Source: Macrolepiota albuminosa (lineage: Eukaryota > Basidiomycota > Agaricomycetes > Agaricales > Agaricaceae). Taken from it: 64,000 nt of DNA. A model generated the notes under the pieces. It did no database searches. It saw nothing but the letters and a program-made list of their open reading frames with translations, and was not told the DNA's origin. Positions within the stretch are counted from its first letter, which is position 1. Each line of letters opens with the position of its first letter. The position numbers and the translations under genes are program-made. This document shows, in pieces, positions 43,489 through 55,290 of the stretch. Location: the NCBI GenBank assembly GCA_027475525.1, contig JAMWFC010000021.1, positions 124,001 to 188,000 of the forward strand, written 5' to 3'.

Positions 43489-45199
43489 CACACCGAGCAC
43501 ATCAGGGATGCGCCCAGTTTTGTTCTTAAGGAGGGCAGCTCCTCATTTGGTGCTATCTTGCACCCGTCAATTGCTGTTGTGCTGTTCGCACACCATGTGT
43601 TGTGCTGCCATCTTGTGTGGCACAGGAGATTCCATCCAAGCCTTTTCAGGCTCCTCATACCATTTGTCATCGAAGGGCAGAGATGGCAGCCTCTCTAGCA
43701 CAGCCTTGTCAGAACATGAGTCCATTGCCCACACACACCACAGGAGTCGGGCTGGCAGGCCCTCTACCAGTATTGCAGGTAAGAAGGGGATGTTAGCCCC
43801 TGGGGCCCCTTTCAGGGCATCTTTGGGGAAGTGCACATTGACATATGCGTGTCCTTCCAGTTGCTTACCCTGACGATCCTTTTGGGGTTGCGAGGCCTTA
43901 GCCTCAGTGGGGTGTGTGCTGACGCCCTGGGAACTCTGCTCCCCCAAGTGCGTGGTGGATACCACAGATAATGGTCACAAAGATGCAACCTCAGATGCAC
44001 CACTAGCGAGGTGCTGGATGAGCTGGGGGGCGGCTGAAGCAGGGGCATCTTCATAGAGAAGGATGTCCTGCCCTAGACCGGCCTCCTGGCCAGAGACGAC
44101 AATGCTCGACTGAGTCGAGCAGGAGGGCACGTCCTCTACTCCTTGCTGACATGCTCTTTTGCTGGAGTCGGTGTCCTGACTCGGGGGTGTAGTCTGCTGC
44201 TTACAAGCAGCTGATAAGGCAAGAAGATCAGTTTTGCGCTGAGCACGCATATGATCCATGTCGTCCATCATCCAGCTGATGAAGATGACCGCCTCCACAT
44301 TGCAGAGGAATGACAACTCTGTGGGTACATCATACCCGTTGTCCCCCAGGCATTGGAGGAGAGTAGCCAGGACTAAGTCTTGGTTGAAACTGGGCTCGAC
44401 GGCCCATGCTTTTTCTTTGTCACGTTGAGGACATGACTCTTCTTCTGAGCTGGGCTCAGGTTGGTGCAGCATCTCCAGCTGCTATAACAAGGAGAGCCTG
44501 GCCAGGCTCTCCGTTGGCGCATCGGCCAATGAACTGGTGCTTAGTTCTGTATTGAGAGTCTTTGTGCTCTCAATGGCTGTGGGGGCCTGCACGAGGGATG
44601 CTTGGCATCCCTCTAGATTGTCTACTGGTACTGTGGTCAACAGGGAAGCTGACTTGCCTCCCTTGGCTAGCACCTCATACTGGGGCATTGCGCTCCAAGC
44701 CCCCATCCAAGCTGGGGGGTACGGCATCATTATGGGTGTGCCAGGATAGTATGCTGGGCCCACAGACCGGGGCAAAGATTGTGCCCCCATTGCTCCTGTT
44801 GCCAGTACAGGGGCAAGCTGCCTCCATCCTAATGTTGCTTGGGGGCTGACAAGCCCCCTGTACTGGTGTTGCTGGGATTGGCCCTCAGCGTGATGTGGCG
44901 CATAAGTGCCCGCTACTGGTTGCTGGGGCTGATAGCCACCTACAGGTGCATTTTGGGGCATAAGGTTGCCCTGCATGAGTTGGTGTGGCAGATAGCCACT
45001 GATCACCGGCTGCTGTGGTGGGTAGCCTGCTGCTGTGGGAAGCCCACAGCCTGTTGCAATTGTCCCCACTGAGGCGCATTTTGGGTCAGTGGGGAGCCAT
45101 CTGCCCCCCCCCTTCAGCCAATGGTAAGACTGATGGCGCAAGCTCAAATTGTTGCTGCTGCTGCTGCTGCTCACTCTGGTCCATGGGCATGTTGTCCAT
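43489..45199 (-). pseudogene. Ret-D ORF3, 5' part, cut by B0
   Basis: The ATG at 45199 opens MDNMPMDQSEQQQQ. After a frame change near the CAG and G runs, a P/Q/Y-rich region follows (QPQQPVAGTYAPHH). Further down, DNGYDVPTELSFLCNVEAV occupies the position where A has its coiled segment. An upstream pyrimidine tract (TTTCTTTCCTCAAC) resembles the F acceptor with AG changed to AA. The C-terminal half is beyond B0 and not in the window. Confidence 0.68.
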
Positions 45200-45248
45200 G
45201 GTTGAGGAAAGAAAGGGAAAAAAGAAATTTCGAATTTTTAGACATGTC

Positions 45249-48200
45249 TCAGCCACAGTTGCTGACCAACTCAGCCAAGCCACAATCAGCACTGCACTTA
45301 CCTAACTGATGTGGGCGCTTAATGCCCTTTAACTCCAAATAATGGTCAAGTGCCACTAACTTGGAGCAATGGGAGTATGGCTCCCATGTTGTGTCCCTGA
45401 GAGACCACCATACCTCAAACTCAAGTGTATTCCACTCAGTCCACTGGTGCCCTATGATGCACTCGACAAACCACTTGTCATTGTCTTGTGCTCCAAAGTC
45501 ATAGAGGCCTGGAGTTGCCCTGTTAGGGAATAGCATGTCATTGGACGCGCTATATGGTTGCAACAGCGACACGTGAAACTTTGGAATGATGTGTCATTAC
45601 TGTAATGCCTGAGGCAGCTCCAACACATAGTTGGAAGTACTTGGCTCCACATCTAGCATGCGGTATGGGCCTACCCATTTTGGGCAGAGTTTGCTAGCCC
45701 GTCCCTTTGAGAGTTTCAGGTTACACGTTGATAGATAGACCAACGCTCCTACTGATATTGGCGGGTCTGTTTGCCTATGGTGATTGGCGTTTTTTGCCTG
45801 AAAGACTTGCATCTCAATGATGGCATCATGCGCCGCCACAATATTCTCCAGAGCCTGCCTGGCAAACTCGACCACTCCTCGGTGGGTCACCACATCTGCA
45901 CAAATTTTGTGCAGCATGGAGGGCAAGTACCTTCCATTGAGCTCAAAGGGTGCATACCCTGTCGTCTTCAAAATACTCGTGTTAATCACAAACTCAGTGA
46001 CTAGACACCAGTTCACACAGTCTCATTGATCAGGGCAAACAACTGCCCTCAAGATTTGGCCTATACTGCAGTTGGCCCACTCAGTCTGCCCATCTGTTTG
46101 AGGATGGAAGGACGTCGACATAAGGAGTCAAGCTCCTAACAGCTTGTGGAGATCCCTCCACCATTGAGACATGAACTTTGAGTCACGGTCGCTCACAATT
46201 GTACTAGGCAGCCCATGCAGTCTAACAATCTCTCTGAGGTAGATCCATGACAGCTCCTTAGCCGTCAATGTAGTTTGCACTGGGATAAGATGTACCATGC
46301 TTGTCATGCGGCATATCACCACCTAGAAGTAATCAAACCCTCTAGACTCAGGAAATGGACCTACAAAGTCCATTCCAATAGAGTCTCAAGGTTTTACTGG
46401 CATGGGTAGCTGGTGTAACTTCCCAGCAGGGGCTCCAGGGGGCAACTTTGCCCTCTGATGCACTGCGCATGATGCACAGAACTTGGTAACCTCTTGGGCC
46501 ATACGTGGCCACCAGTACCATTTACAGATGTATCCCAACATTTGTGTGGCACCAAAGTGCCCCACCAGTGTATGGGCCTGGTCCAGTACTTGCATAACAA
46601 TAGTTCATGTATGGGGAAGGCAAACCACTGCCACTCCTTGATGGTTTTCCATTGTGATCAGTCTGCCAGGCCCCTGCCTGAACTGAGGGTGGTCATTGGG
46701 ATTGGTGATTATCTCGGTGAAGAGAGAATCATGACCATATGCCTGCACCACTTCTATGCAGAAGTTGTCGTTGCCCAGGCTAGAGGGCTGGGACGAAGGC
46801 GAATCACCTTCAAGCATCTCAGCCAGAGTGACGGGTCTATCAGGATGCTTGTGTTCTCCAGGTGCCTCTGGACCCATGACTTCATGCTCCTTGAGCAGTT
46901 GGGTGGCTATGTCCCACTCTTCACACTGCTCTCTGAGATGGGTACTTCGCCTCCATTCATTGTTGCACATCACGCATATATCCAGAACATGCTCCCTGAT
47001 TTCCTGGTACCAGTGGAGAGGTAAATCTTCCCCATCTGGGTCTATGCAGCAGTCTGCCTGCACATACTCATGTGGCTCATGAGCCTCTCCGACTACATTA
47101 CTCTCAAAGTAGCAAGACAAGCAGTCTGCTACTTTATTGAGTTCACCTTTAACATAGGTGATGTCGAACTGGTATCTCGACATGTAGTCAATCCAACATC
47201 ACTGACATGGCGACAAGTTCAACTGAGTTTTGAAGAACTCAAGTGCCTTGTGCTCGGTTATGATATGGATGGGGTATCCCATCAGCTTATCCTCCCACTT
47301 GAGGAGGGCCTCGAGTATAGCTAGGGTCTTGAGCTTGTGCACAGCATAGTTTTGCTGGGCAGTCATGAACTTTTTTGACATGAACCCTGCTGGGTGGCAA
47401 GTCTGCCAGCTACTCCCCTGACCATACATGGCACCAACATCTGTCTTAGACACGTCGCAAATGAGCCATATAGGCTCATCCTATCTAGGGTTGATTGATC
47501 AAATCACCAGAGTCTTTGTACAGATTTGTTTGACCATTTGAAGCACCACTGGTGCAGTGGCCTCCAAGTGAATGGTGACCTGTTCTGTGTCATGGCCATA
47601 AGTAGCCCAGTATAGGCAGTGACATTGGGCAAGAAGCTTGATATGTAGTTGACAAGGCCAACAAATCATTGGATGTCATTGTAGTTTTGCAGTGTGCGCC
47701 ACTCCCAAATGTGATCAAGCTTGTCCTGATCAGGGTGTATACCCTGCTCATTGATGACATGCCCTAGGCAGTCTATGCTTTGAGCATAAAGCTCACACTT
47801 CTTCCACTTGCACAGTTGTTTGAACACGACTCTGAGGTGCTGCTTATGCTCCTCCATGGAATCCAAATAGATGAATATATCATCTAAGTAGACGTGCATG
47901 AAACGTCCTATTATGTCTTGAAAAATAGAGGTCATAAGCCTCTGAAATGTTGCAGGGGCATTACAGTCCCCAATCTGCATTATATTGCTTGTCAACGTGC
48001 CTATGATTGATGCAAATATGGTCTTGGGTATGTCTTTGGTGCAGATGCGCACCTGCTTGTAGGTGTTAGTAAGGTTGATCTTTGAGTGATACTTCGCCCA
48101 AGCCACATCTTCCCAGATCACCTCCTGATCTGGTAAAGGTGTTACATCCTTTATGGTATTGTCATTGTGCTGACGTGCATCAAGAGCTGTTTGAAGGGTT

Positions 48201-48720
48201 CCATCCTTCTTTGGGATGCACAGTAATGGTGCAGCCTGCATGGTGGTGCATGGTGACTACCACTAAGCATTCAAATAGCAATTAGTTTTATCGCGTAATT
48301 GCTCCTGGAGTGCACATGGGCAGCACAGCAAGTGGTATTTGTATTGCTTGCTCTCCTCTATGAGATTAATCTCATGGTTCACTTCCTGCCAGGGCAGGAG
48401 CTCCTCTTTGGTCCCATTGACCATATCAGCAAATTCTTCTTGCCATTGCTGATGCAACCAAGGTATCTCTTCCTCACAAAGGCTTGTCACCTTCTGTTTC
48501 CTCTTCAGACGCACTGGGGGAAGTACCTCCACCGTTTCTGATGGTGGCTGAGGCTGCAGTGCATATTGCTCGCAGATTGTGAGCACCTGATTAACACTGT
48601 CATTGGGTATATGCAGTCTCAGCGGTGGATCCACTACTGCTGTCTTACGAGCCACGAGGCTTGTCCCTTCATGCATGAGTGAATACACTATGGACACTTT
48701 GTCCAAAGCTGGCTAGCAAT
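45249..48720 (-). pseudogene. Ret-D pol: RT, RNase H, integrase, chromo-like tail
   Basis: RT: LCIPKKDGTLQTALDA, KINLTNTYKQVRI, NAPATFQRLMTSIF, intact YLDDIFIYLDS near 47890. RNase H: KTDVGAMYGQGSSW. Integrase: TLVGHFGATQMLGYICKWYWW, a core with SDRDSKFMSQWW (second Asp intact at 46188-46190). Tail: WFVECIIGHQW, DTTWEPYSHC. Stops and frameshifts occur near 47170, 47480, 46325 and 45595. Confidence 0.82.
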
Positions 48721-49487
48721 ATGCTGGTGTGATGGTCGTCCGTTGCTGGTGTGCATTTTGTGCACACGTGGCTGCCACCAGTTTGTTCTATTCCTGCGGC
48801 ATTCGAGGATTGTATGCCAAGTTGTACTCAGAAAGGGGAGCTGGTTGCTCCCATAAGAACCGTGTGTCCTCACAGTATGAGGCTTTCGCCTCTTGATTGC
48901 TGTCCCTCAAGTCATCTAACTTGACTCGGGAGGACATAGGCAGACATACATCCACTGAGTCCTCAGGCTTCTTCATCTGTTGCTGCCATCTATCTGAAGG
49001 CTGACTTGATATTCCTCCTTGCTCATCATCACCACATTGTGGTCTGAGCTCAGCCCAGGCATAGCCTGTACTTTTTCATCCACATCCTCCACCGCCAGCA
49101 CTTTGCACTGGCTGAGTCATAGAGAGTCCTTGCACTTCTCCGTAGTGCAGTGATGTTGCAGGCAATTATCAGTGTCATCTGCAGTAGCCTGTTTGGCTGG
49201 GATTACTTTCCCATTTACTAGCACCTGACAGTGCTCAAAGTCTAGCATGACTTTGTTACGCCACATGAATGGTGTTTCCAGTATCATATCATAGCGATCA
49301 AAGTTTGCTACATCCATGTATTCCCAGCTACATGAGCCCAGTGTCTGGACAGTTACATTTGTCTCATACTGCACCATAGCGCGGCTTCCTACCATGCCCA
49401 ATTGCAATGCCAACAGTGAATCTAACTCCTGTATGGAAATTCTGTATATATGAGCAAACTGGGGCATTATACCAGAAGTAGTTACAA
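48721..49487 (-). pseudogene. Ret-D protease fragment and linker with UGA site
   Basis: It starts TTSGIMPQFAHI (the active-site Asp is just beyond the break), then LQLGMVGSRAMVQYE and FDRYDMILETPFM. The frame ends with TGA CTC at 49117-49119, at the same place as the TGA CTA of A, E and F. It stays open for about 40 codons afterwards before a frameshift. Confidence 0.75.
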
Positions 49488-49602
49488 CGTTGCTGGATTG
49501 ACTACATGTCGTGGTACCAGTTTGACATCACCTATGTAAAAGGTGAATTGAACAAAGTAGCAGATTGTCTGTCTCAATATTTCGAGAGCGATACTTCAGC
49601 CA
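49488..49602 (+). repeat. 115-bp inverted fragment of RNase H region
   Basis: It encodes WIDYMSWYQFDITYVKGELNKVADCLS in plus orientation and is nearly identical to the reverse complement of 49876-49990 in E. It lies exactly between D and E, so it is either a breakpoint relic or a misjoined contig end. Confidence 0.8.
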
Positions 49603-51300
49603 AGTGATGGGCCTCGATATTGCAAGCTTCTCGCTGTTCATGCAGTTGCTTACTGCAATGTGTTTCCTGTGCTCGCATGGCGTGTAACTCAACTATATGT
49701 TCCTTGATTTCATGGAACCAATGCAGGGGCAAGTCTTTGCCCTCTGGGTCAATATGTTTGTCTGCCTGGACATAGTCATGCATGTCATGGACGTCATCTG
49801 CAGGGGCAAGTCTTTGCCCTCTGGGTCAATATGTTTGTCTGCCTGGACATAGTCATGCATGTCATGGACGTCATCTCGAGTATTGCTCTCAAAATATCAA
49901 GACAGACAATCTGCTACTTTGTTCAATTCACCTTTTACATAGATGATGTCAAACTGGTACCGCGACATGTAGTCAATCCAGCGATGTTGTAGCAGAGATA
50001 GGTGCACCTGAGTTTTGAAAAACCCTAGTGCTTTGTGATCCGTAATGATATGGATCTTGTATCCCATCAATTTATCCTCCCATTTTAGGAGGGCTTCCAG
50101 GATAGCAAGTGTTTCTAACTCATGTATAGCGTAATTCTGCTGGGCAGCAGTGAACTTATGGGACATAAATCCTGCTGGTTGGCAAGTCTGCCACATTTTA
50201 CCTTGGCCAAACATGGCCCCAATCCCAGTCTTTGATGCCTCGCATATGAGCCAGATGGGCTCATCAATGCGTGGATCAATTGGCCAGATGACTGGCATCT
50301 TTGTGCAAATGCACTTAATCATCTCAAAGCACCGCTAATGCAGCGGTCTCCAGTGAAAAGGGGACCCATTCTGGGTCATGGCCATAAGTGGCCCTGTGTA
50401 GGCCATGATGTCTGGCAAAAAGTTGCCAATATAGTTTACAAGTCCGATGAATCGTTGGATATCATTATATGTGCGTAGAGTATGCCACTCTCAAATTTGG
50501 TTGAGTTTGTCCATGTCTGGGTAAATACCCTTCTCGTCAATGACATGACTGAGACAATCTATACTAGTTGCATACAACTCACACTTCTTCCATTTGAGAT
50601 AGAGGCTAGCCTTACATAGTCGTTCAAATACGACTTGTAGGCGCCGCTCATGCTCCTCAATAGAGTCAGAAAAGATGAATATATCATTTAAATAGATGTG
50701 CATAAACTTCCCAATTATATCTCAGAAGATTGAGGTCATTATCCTCTGAAATGTTGCTGGTGCATTACAATCACCAATCTGCATGATGTTACTCACGAAC
50801 GTCCCCATCAGGGACAAAAACAGCATCTTCAGTATAACCTCTTCACATATGCAAACCTGTTTGTACATGTCTGTTAGGTCGATTTTCAACCTATACTTTG
50901 CTGTTGCAACATCTTTGCGTATTACTTCCTGATCTGGAAGAGGTGTTACATCCTTGACTGTGTTATCATTGCGCTGTCGCGCATCCAACACAGTCCTTAA
51001 CATCCCATCCTTCTTGGGGATACAAAGTAAGGGTGCAGCTTGCACCGCTGGTCATGGTTCCCACCACTTTGCATTTATGTATCTATTTGTCTTTTCATGA
51101 AGTTGATCCTGTAGTGCTCATGGACAGTGAGGCAAATGATATTTGTACTGCTTGTTATTGTCAATGAGGTTGATCTCATGGTTAACCTCCCAACACAGAG
51201 GAAGCTCTTCCTTTGTTCCATTGACAATATCAGCAAACTCCTGTTGCCATTGCTGGCACAATTGAGGAATATCCTCCTCTGTAAGGCTCACAGCCTTACC
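49603..51300 (-). pseudogene. Ret-E RT and RNase H
   Basis: LCIPKKDGMLRTVLDARQRNDN, KIDLTDMYKQVCI, then YLNDIFIFSDS, where Asn (50686-50688) replaces the first catalytic Asp. RNase H follows (LICEASKTGIGAMFGQG; ITDHKALGFFKTQ). Several stops and the 77-bp duplication at 49722-49875 break it. Confidence 0.82.
49722..49875. repeat. 77-bp tandem duplication 4 (in Ret-E)
   Basis: Units 49722-49798 and 49799-49875 are identical, and identity stops within one base of each border. It lies between the two arms of the inverted repeat formed with 49488-49602. Confidence 0.95.
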
Positions 51301-53054
51301 TTTCCCTTTTACTACATGTGCTATATGCAGCTGAACCTTTGGTTCAAATCGCTCTCATAAGGCACGTACATGCTCCTCTGTGAAGTCTTCTGAGTTCAAC
51401 CTTACGACTGGTTGTTTCTTCAATACTCTTGTTGTACTCGATGACAACTGCACACTTCTCGCTTTCAGCAAGAGTCCATCAAATACGATATCCAATGTTT
51501 CAGAAATCTTGTCTTCTTGTGCGTGATGGTATACTTCCCCCGCCTAGGTCACCTGCACCCTTCCCATAGTCTGCATCACCATTGATGCCACCAACTCATT
51601 CCACTCCTGTAGCATTTGTAAGTCATACGCCCATTGCACTCCTGGCTGAGGCACTGGTTGATCCATTAGCAACCTTGTGCTTCCCACAGTTCCCATCATA
51701 CTGTATACCTCATCCTTGACGAGATCCTCAACCTTCACTTGAGAGCTAGTTGGCTGACATTCCAGTGACTCCACCACGCATTTACCATGCTTATTCTTAT
51801 GCTGTACAGCCTGTTTAGGCTCTCCATTGATACACCCAATCACATCCGGGTGCTTCCTCTTCTTCAGAGTTCCTTGAAACTCTTCCTCAGACATTAGTAT
51901 AGCCAGCGAATCTGCTGGCAGGCTTTTTGGTGGGACCTGCTTGTCCTCCCAGTCGCTTCCTTGAGACTATCTAGTCAGTTGCGTTCATCACACCGCTTTT
52001 CAGTTGCGCAATAGCGCCTCAAACAACCATCTGTGTCGTTTAACACAACCTTTTCTGCCTTCAAAGGCATACCATTCACAACAACCATGTCGTTCACAAA
52101 ATCTAGCGACACCTTGTTCTTATGCATGAATGGCATACCAATGATCATGTCGTAGCGATCAAAATTTGCTATATCTACATACTCCTTAGTTGATGTCCCT
52201 GACGTCTTTATTCTCACTTCCGCACCAAACTGCACCATGGCGCAACTCCCTACAGTCCTCAGCTAGAGCATCAATGGCTCCTCCAGCTCATGAACGCAGA
52301 TCACATTGATGTGAGCAAACTGGGGCATAATGCCCGTAGTGGTACTCCCTGAGTCCCACAACGTCCATGCCAGATGTCCATTGACATCAACATAGGTAAC
52401 CAAGCACTCCTTCTCCTCAGGAGTATAATGTGGTCGCTGCAACTTATTAGTTGCCTTCTGCAGGGTTACGCGTCTCATTCAGACACGCTGATCTCCATGG
52501 CACTCAGTCAGTGCAAACAGGTGTTCTTCCTTGTCATCACAAGCATAATAGTTGCTGTTGTACACGTCCACTGCAACATATTTGTCGCCATCAATCTGGA
52601 TGCTCTCGGTGTCATCCACTTCCGACCCATCAGCCTCTACTTGCGGCTCCTCCTCTGCTTTGTCGACGATCTCATTGTCCTTGTCGTCACTGACAACATT
52701 GCTTGGTGCTGCAGCCATATGGGCTGCTTGGATGTGTGCCTTAGGAGGGGCGGGACATTCCGCAAAATTGCCTGCTCCTGCCACAGTTGTAGCATGCTGA
52801 AGGATCTCTGGCAGGCCTTCTCTGGGCTGCTTCTGGAGCCCCAGTGGGTTTGCTTGCTATATGCGCTGCAGGTGCTACTACCCCTCTTGCTGCTACTTGG
52901 TTCTGACCCAAAAAGGGTCGACTATCCTTTGCTGGCAACTGTCCAGCAGGCTTCAATCGAGGCTATTGGCCTCCAGGAATTGTCTTACAGACAACAAATT
53001 GTGGGTTGCGATTGTTCTCCATCTCCATCTGTTTGGCCAGAAAGTGCTTCAAGT
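51301..53054 (-). pseudogene. Ret-E gag end, protease, UGA site and linker
   Basis: Zinc knuckle CYNCGRSRQFC near 52760 (the His position of CX2CX4HX4C is altered). Then an acidic stretch with IQIDGDKYVAVDVYN, protease WTLWDSGSTTTGIMPQFAH and FDRYDMIIGMPFM. TGA CTA GAT follows at 51975-51969, and the linker with LVKDEVYSMMGT lies in a shifted frame. Confidence 0.78.
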
Positions 53055-53723
53055 GGGGAAGACGCAATCTGCGTCTGCGTATCAACCCCTGCCAAAGCGG
53101 GACGAGAAGATACCTTGTGATGTCAGCGCAACCTTTGGAATGCCTGGTGGGCTATCCGTATCACGGATGATGTCCATTGTACCACCTGGTGGTAAACCAG
53201 GAGAGAGATCCGTAGTCTCAGGAGTGTTGCTGCCAGCGAGCCAAATACCTTCATTGATGTATCTGGTATTGCCCAAGAGCTTGTCAGCTCAGTCTGAGGG
53301 TCAACTGGATATTACCCAGTACTCAGAAATGGTACAAGGCAGCGCATTTGCACATAGTACTCCATTCTGGACTGCACCTACTGAACAGCATTTGGAATAT
53401 GTAGCCGATGCTGCCACTAAACCAGGACTGTTGTCGCTGATGCCATAAGAACAGGTGCAAGGACCAGCAATAGTGGTCAGTAGGGAGGACAATGATGTTG
53501 TAAGGTTGGAAAAGGCGTCAACAGCACCAGGAATTTCAGAGTTGCACAGAAGGGCTGGCAAACAGCCGCAGGTGAGGCATGATGGCCTCAGGAGAGTTAT
53601 GGGCTTAGAATCCGAGCTGGAATCCTCAGATGATGAGGAAAGCAAAAGTTCACATTCGACCTTGTCTATCCAGTTACAGCTGGTGTTGGACCGATATCCA
53701 TTGGTCGCAAAGGAATTGACGCA

Positions 53724-53877
53724 AAAGCATCTGCAGCTTTATGTAGTAAAGCACTTACAGTTGCTGGCTGCTAGGAGCCACGATGTACCCTGTGCAGATT
53801 AAAGCATCTGCAGCTTTATGTAGTAAAGCACTTACAGTTGCTGGCTGCTAGGAGCCACGATGTACCCTGTGCAGATT
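53724..53877. repeat. 77-bp tandem duplication 5 (Ret-F gag)
   Basis: Bases 53724-53800 and 53801-53877 are identical, with mismatches immediately outside. The border creates a premature TAA. Confidence 0.95.
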
Positions 53878-54918
53878 CGAATGAATATATCAAATTGTTT
53901 GTGCATATTTTTGAACTCAAAGTAGTTGAATATCTTAAGCGCAAAGCAGCACAAGGGTCAGCAGTCTCCATGGCCACTCCAGCTGACTCAGTAGAATGTG
54001 AGATGAGTGTGCGCCGATGAGCGCCATTAATTGCGGACGCAATGGAATTGCTCAATGCGCCTCATCAGGCCAATGAGTCTCAGCAAGACTATGGTCGGCG
54101 TCAGAATGCCGCAAACCATCAACGCATTGTTAGCAGAGTGCCTCAGCAGGCATTGTCTGAGGTAGAGACTGTGACGATGACTCCGGCAGAACCAGAGGCA
54201 CTACTTGCAGTGCAGGAGGTTAAGACACCTCGAAAGCAAGTTACAATCAAGGAAAAGATGGATAAAGTCCACATTCTTGAGGAGCGAACATGACCACAAC
54301 GTGTAATGCGACACATCCACCTAGTGGACAACTGGAATGAACACGTCAATTACCAGAGGATACGCAACCAGGACTTGTGCAATCCTGGTGAGTCGTTAAT
54401 TGACAACCAGGGGGTAGCCTTTGAAGGGTGTGAGGGTGTAACGCCTGTGAATGAGATGCGGCGACAATTTGCAGCTCGAATGGCTGAACCGGACAGAGGT
54501 CTGGGTGGTAGTGATAATAGTAGTGATCACTATGAACAGAGGGAGCCAAGTTGTCGCAATAATGACGGTGGAGATCGTGATCGCAAAAATAACGATTGAG
54601 ACAATAATAATTGTCATGATAGTGGCAGGCAGGCTGGTGGATTACCAGCAGAGCAACAAGTGAGGCAACAGCCCACCCCACGGCTAGAAAGAGTGGCCAA
54701 TAAGCACCTGTTTCGTAGTCCCCGGGCATTTTCAATGCCCGCACCTCATGAATTGCGTGAAACTACGCCGGGAATGAATGAAGCGGTCGGAATCCATATG
54801 GATCATATGCATGACCGCCTCACTCATCTGGTGGATGACTCCCTTGGAGTCAGGTTTAAATTCCCTGCTGGGGTAAGTCCCTGTAAATCCAATGGTAAGC
54901 ACATACGTGTGTATGCCG

Positions 54919-55074
54919 GAGGACATAGGTTCTCTCAACTGGAGGACTGGGCCATGGACGTGTGCTACCACCTAGCAACCTGCTGCTATAGTGGAGAGGA
55001 CATAGGTTCTCTCAACTGGAGGACTGGGCCATGGACGTGTGCTACCACCTAGCAACCTGCTGCTATAGTGGAGA
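54919..55074. repeat. 77-bp tandem duplication 6 (Ret-F gag)
   Basis: Units 54921-54997 and 54998-55074 are identical, with two chance matches at the left border. It repeats the codons for the QLEDWAMDVCYHLATCC part of the capsid. Confidence 0.95.
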
Positions 55075-55290
55075 CGACATAGACCAGGAAAGGATATTTG
55101 TGCTACACAAATTTATGGAGAGAGAGGCTCGGAATTGGTTCTGTTGCCATGTTCTGATGACACCGAGAGCATCCAGATTGATGGCGACAAATATGTTGCA
55201 GTGGACGTGTACAACAGCAACTATTATGCTTGTGATGACAAGGAAGAACACCTGTTTGCACTGACTGAGTGCCATGGAGATCAGCGTGTC

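Larger units (their letters stand above)
43489..49487 (-). mobile_element. Ret-D, partial lineage-1 element
   Basis: Protease, RT, RNase H, integrase and the first part of ORF3 are present. Its 5' end stops at 49487, just behind the protease D-S-G codons, and its 3' side is interrupted by B0. No LTR is seen. Confidence 0.85.
49603..53054 (-). mobile_element. Ret-E, truncated lineage-1 element
   Basis: It carries the gag zinc-knuckle part, protease, UGA site, linker, RT and RNase H, all on the minus strand. It is about 92% similar to F where both exist. It has no LTRs, and both ends are abrupt. Confidence 0.82.
53055..55290 (+). pseudogene. Ret-F gag
   Basis: The N-terminal frame includes ESSDDEESKSSHSTL and LQLYVVKHLQLLAARSHDVP (near 53620-53790), homologous to A gag. 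The RIRNQDLCNPGESLIDNQG block follows, then a capsid start (ERIFVLHKFMEREARNWFCCH). At about 55155 the frame jumps, with the capsid end and zinc knuckle deleted, to the acidic part TESIQIDGDKYVAVDVYN. Two 77-bp duplications shift the frame (53724 and 54921). A TAA at 53801-53803 arises exactly at one duplication border. Confidence 0.78.

Noticed and set aside
52374..53120. 248-codon plus-strand frame over Ret-E
   Set aside because: It overlaps protease and zinc-knuckle coding on the minus strand, runs across the E/F junction and has no match in F.
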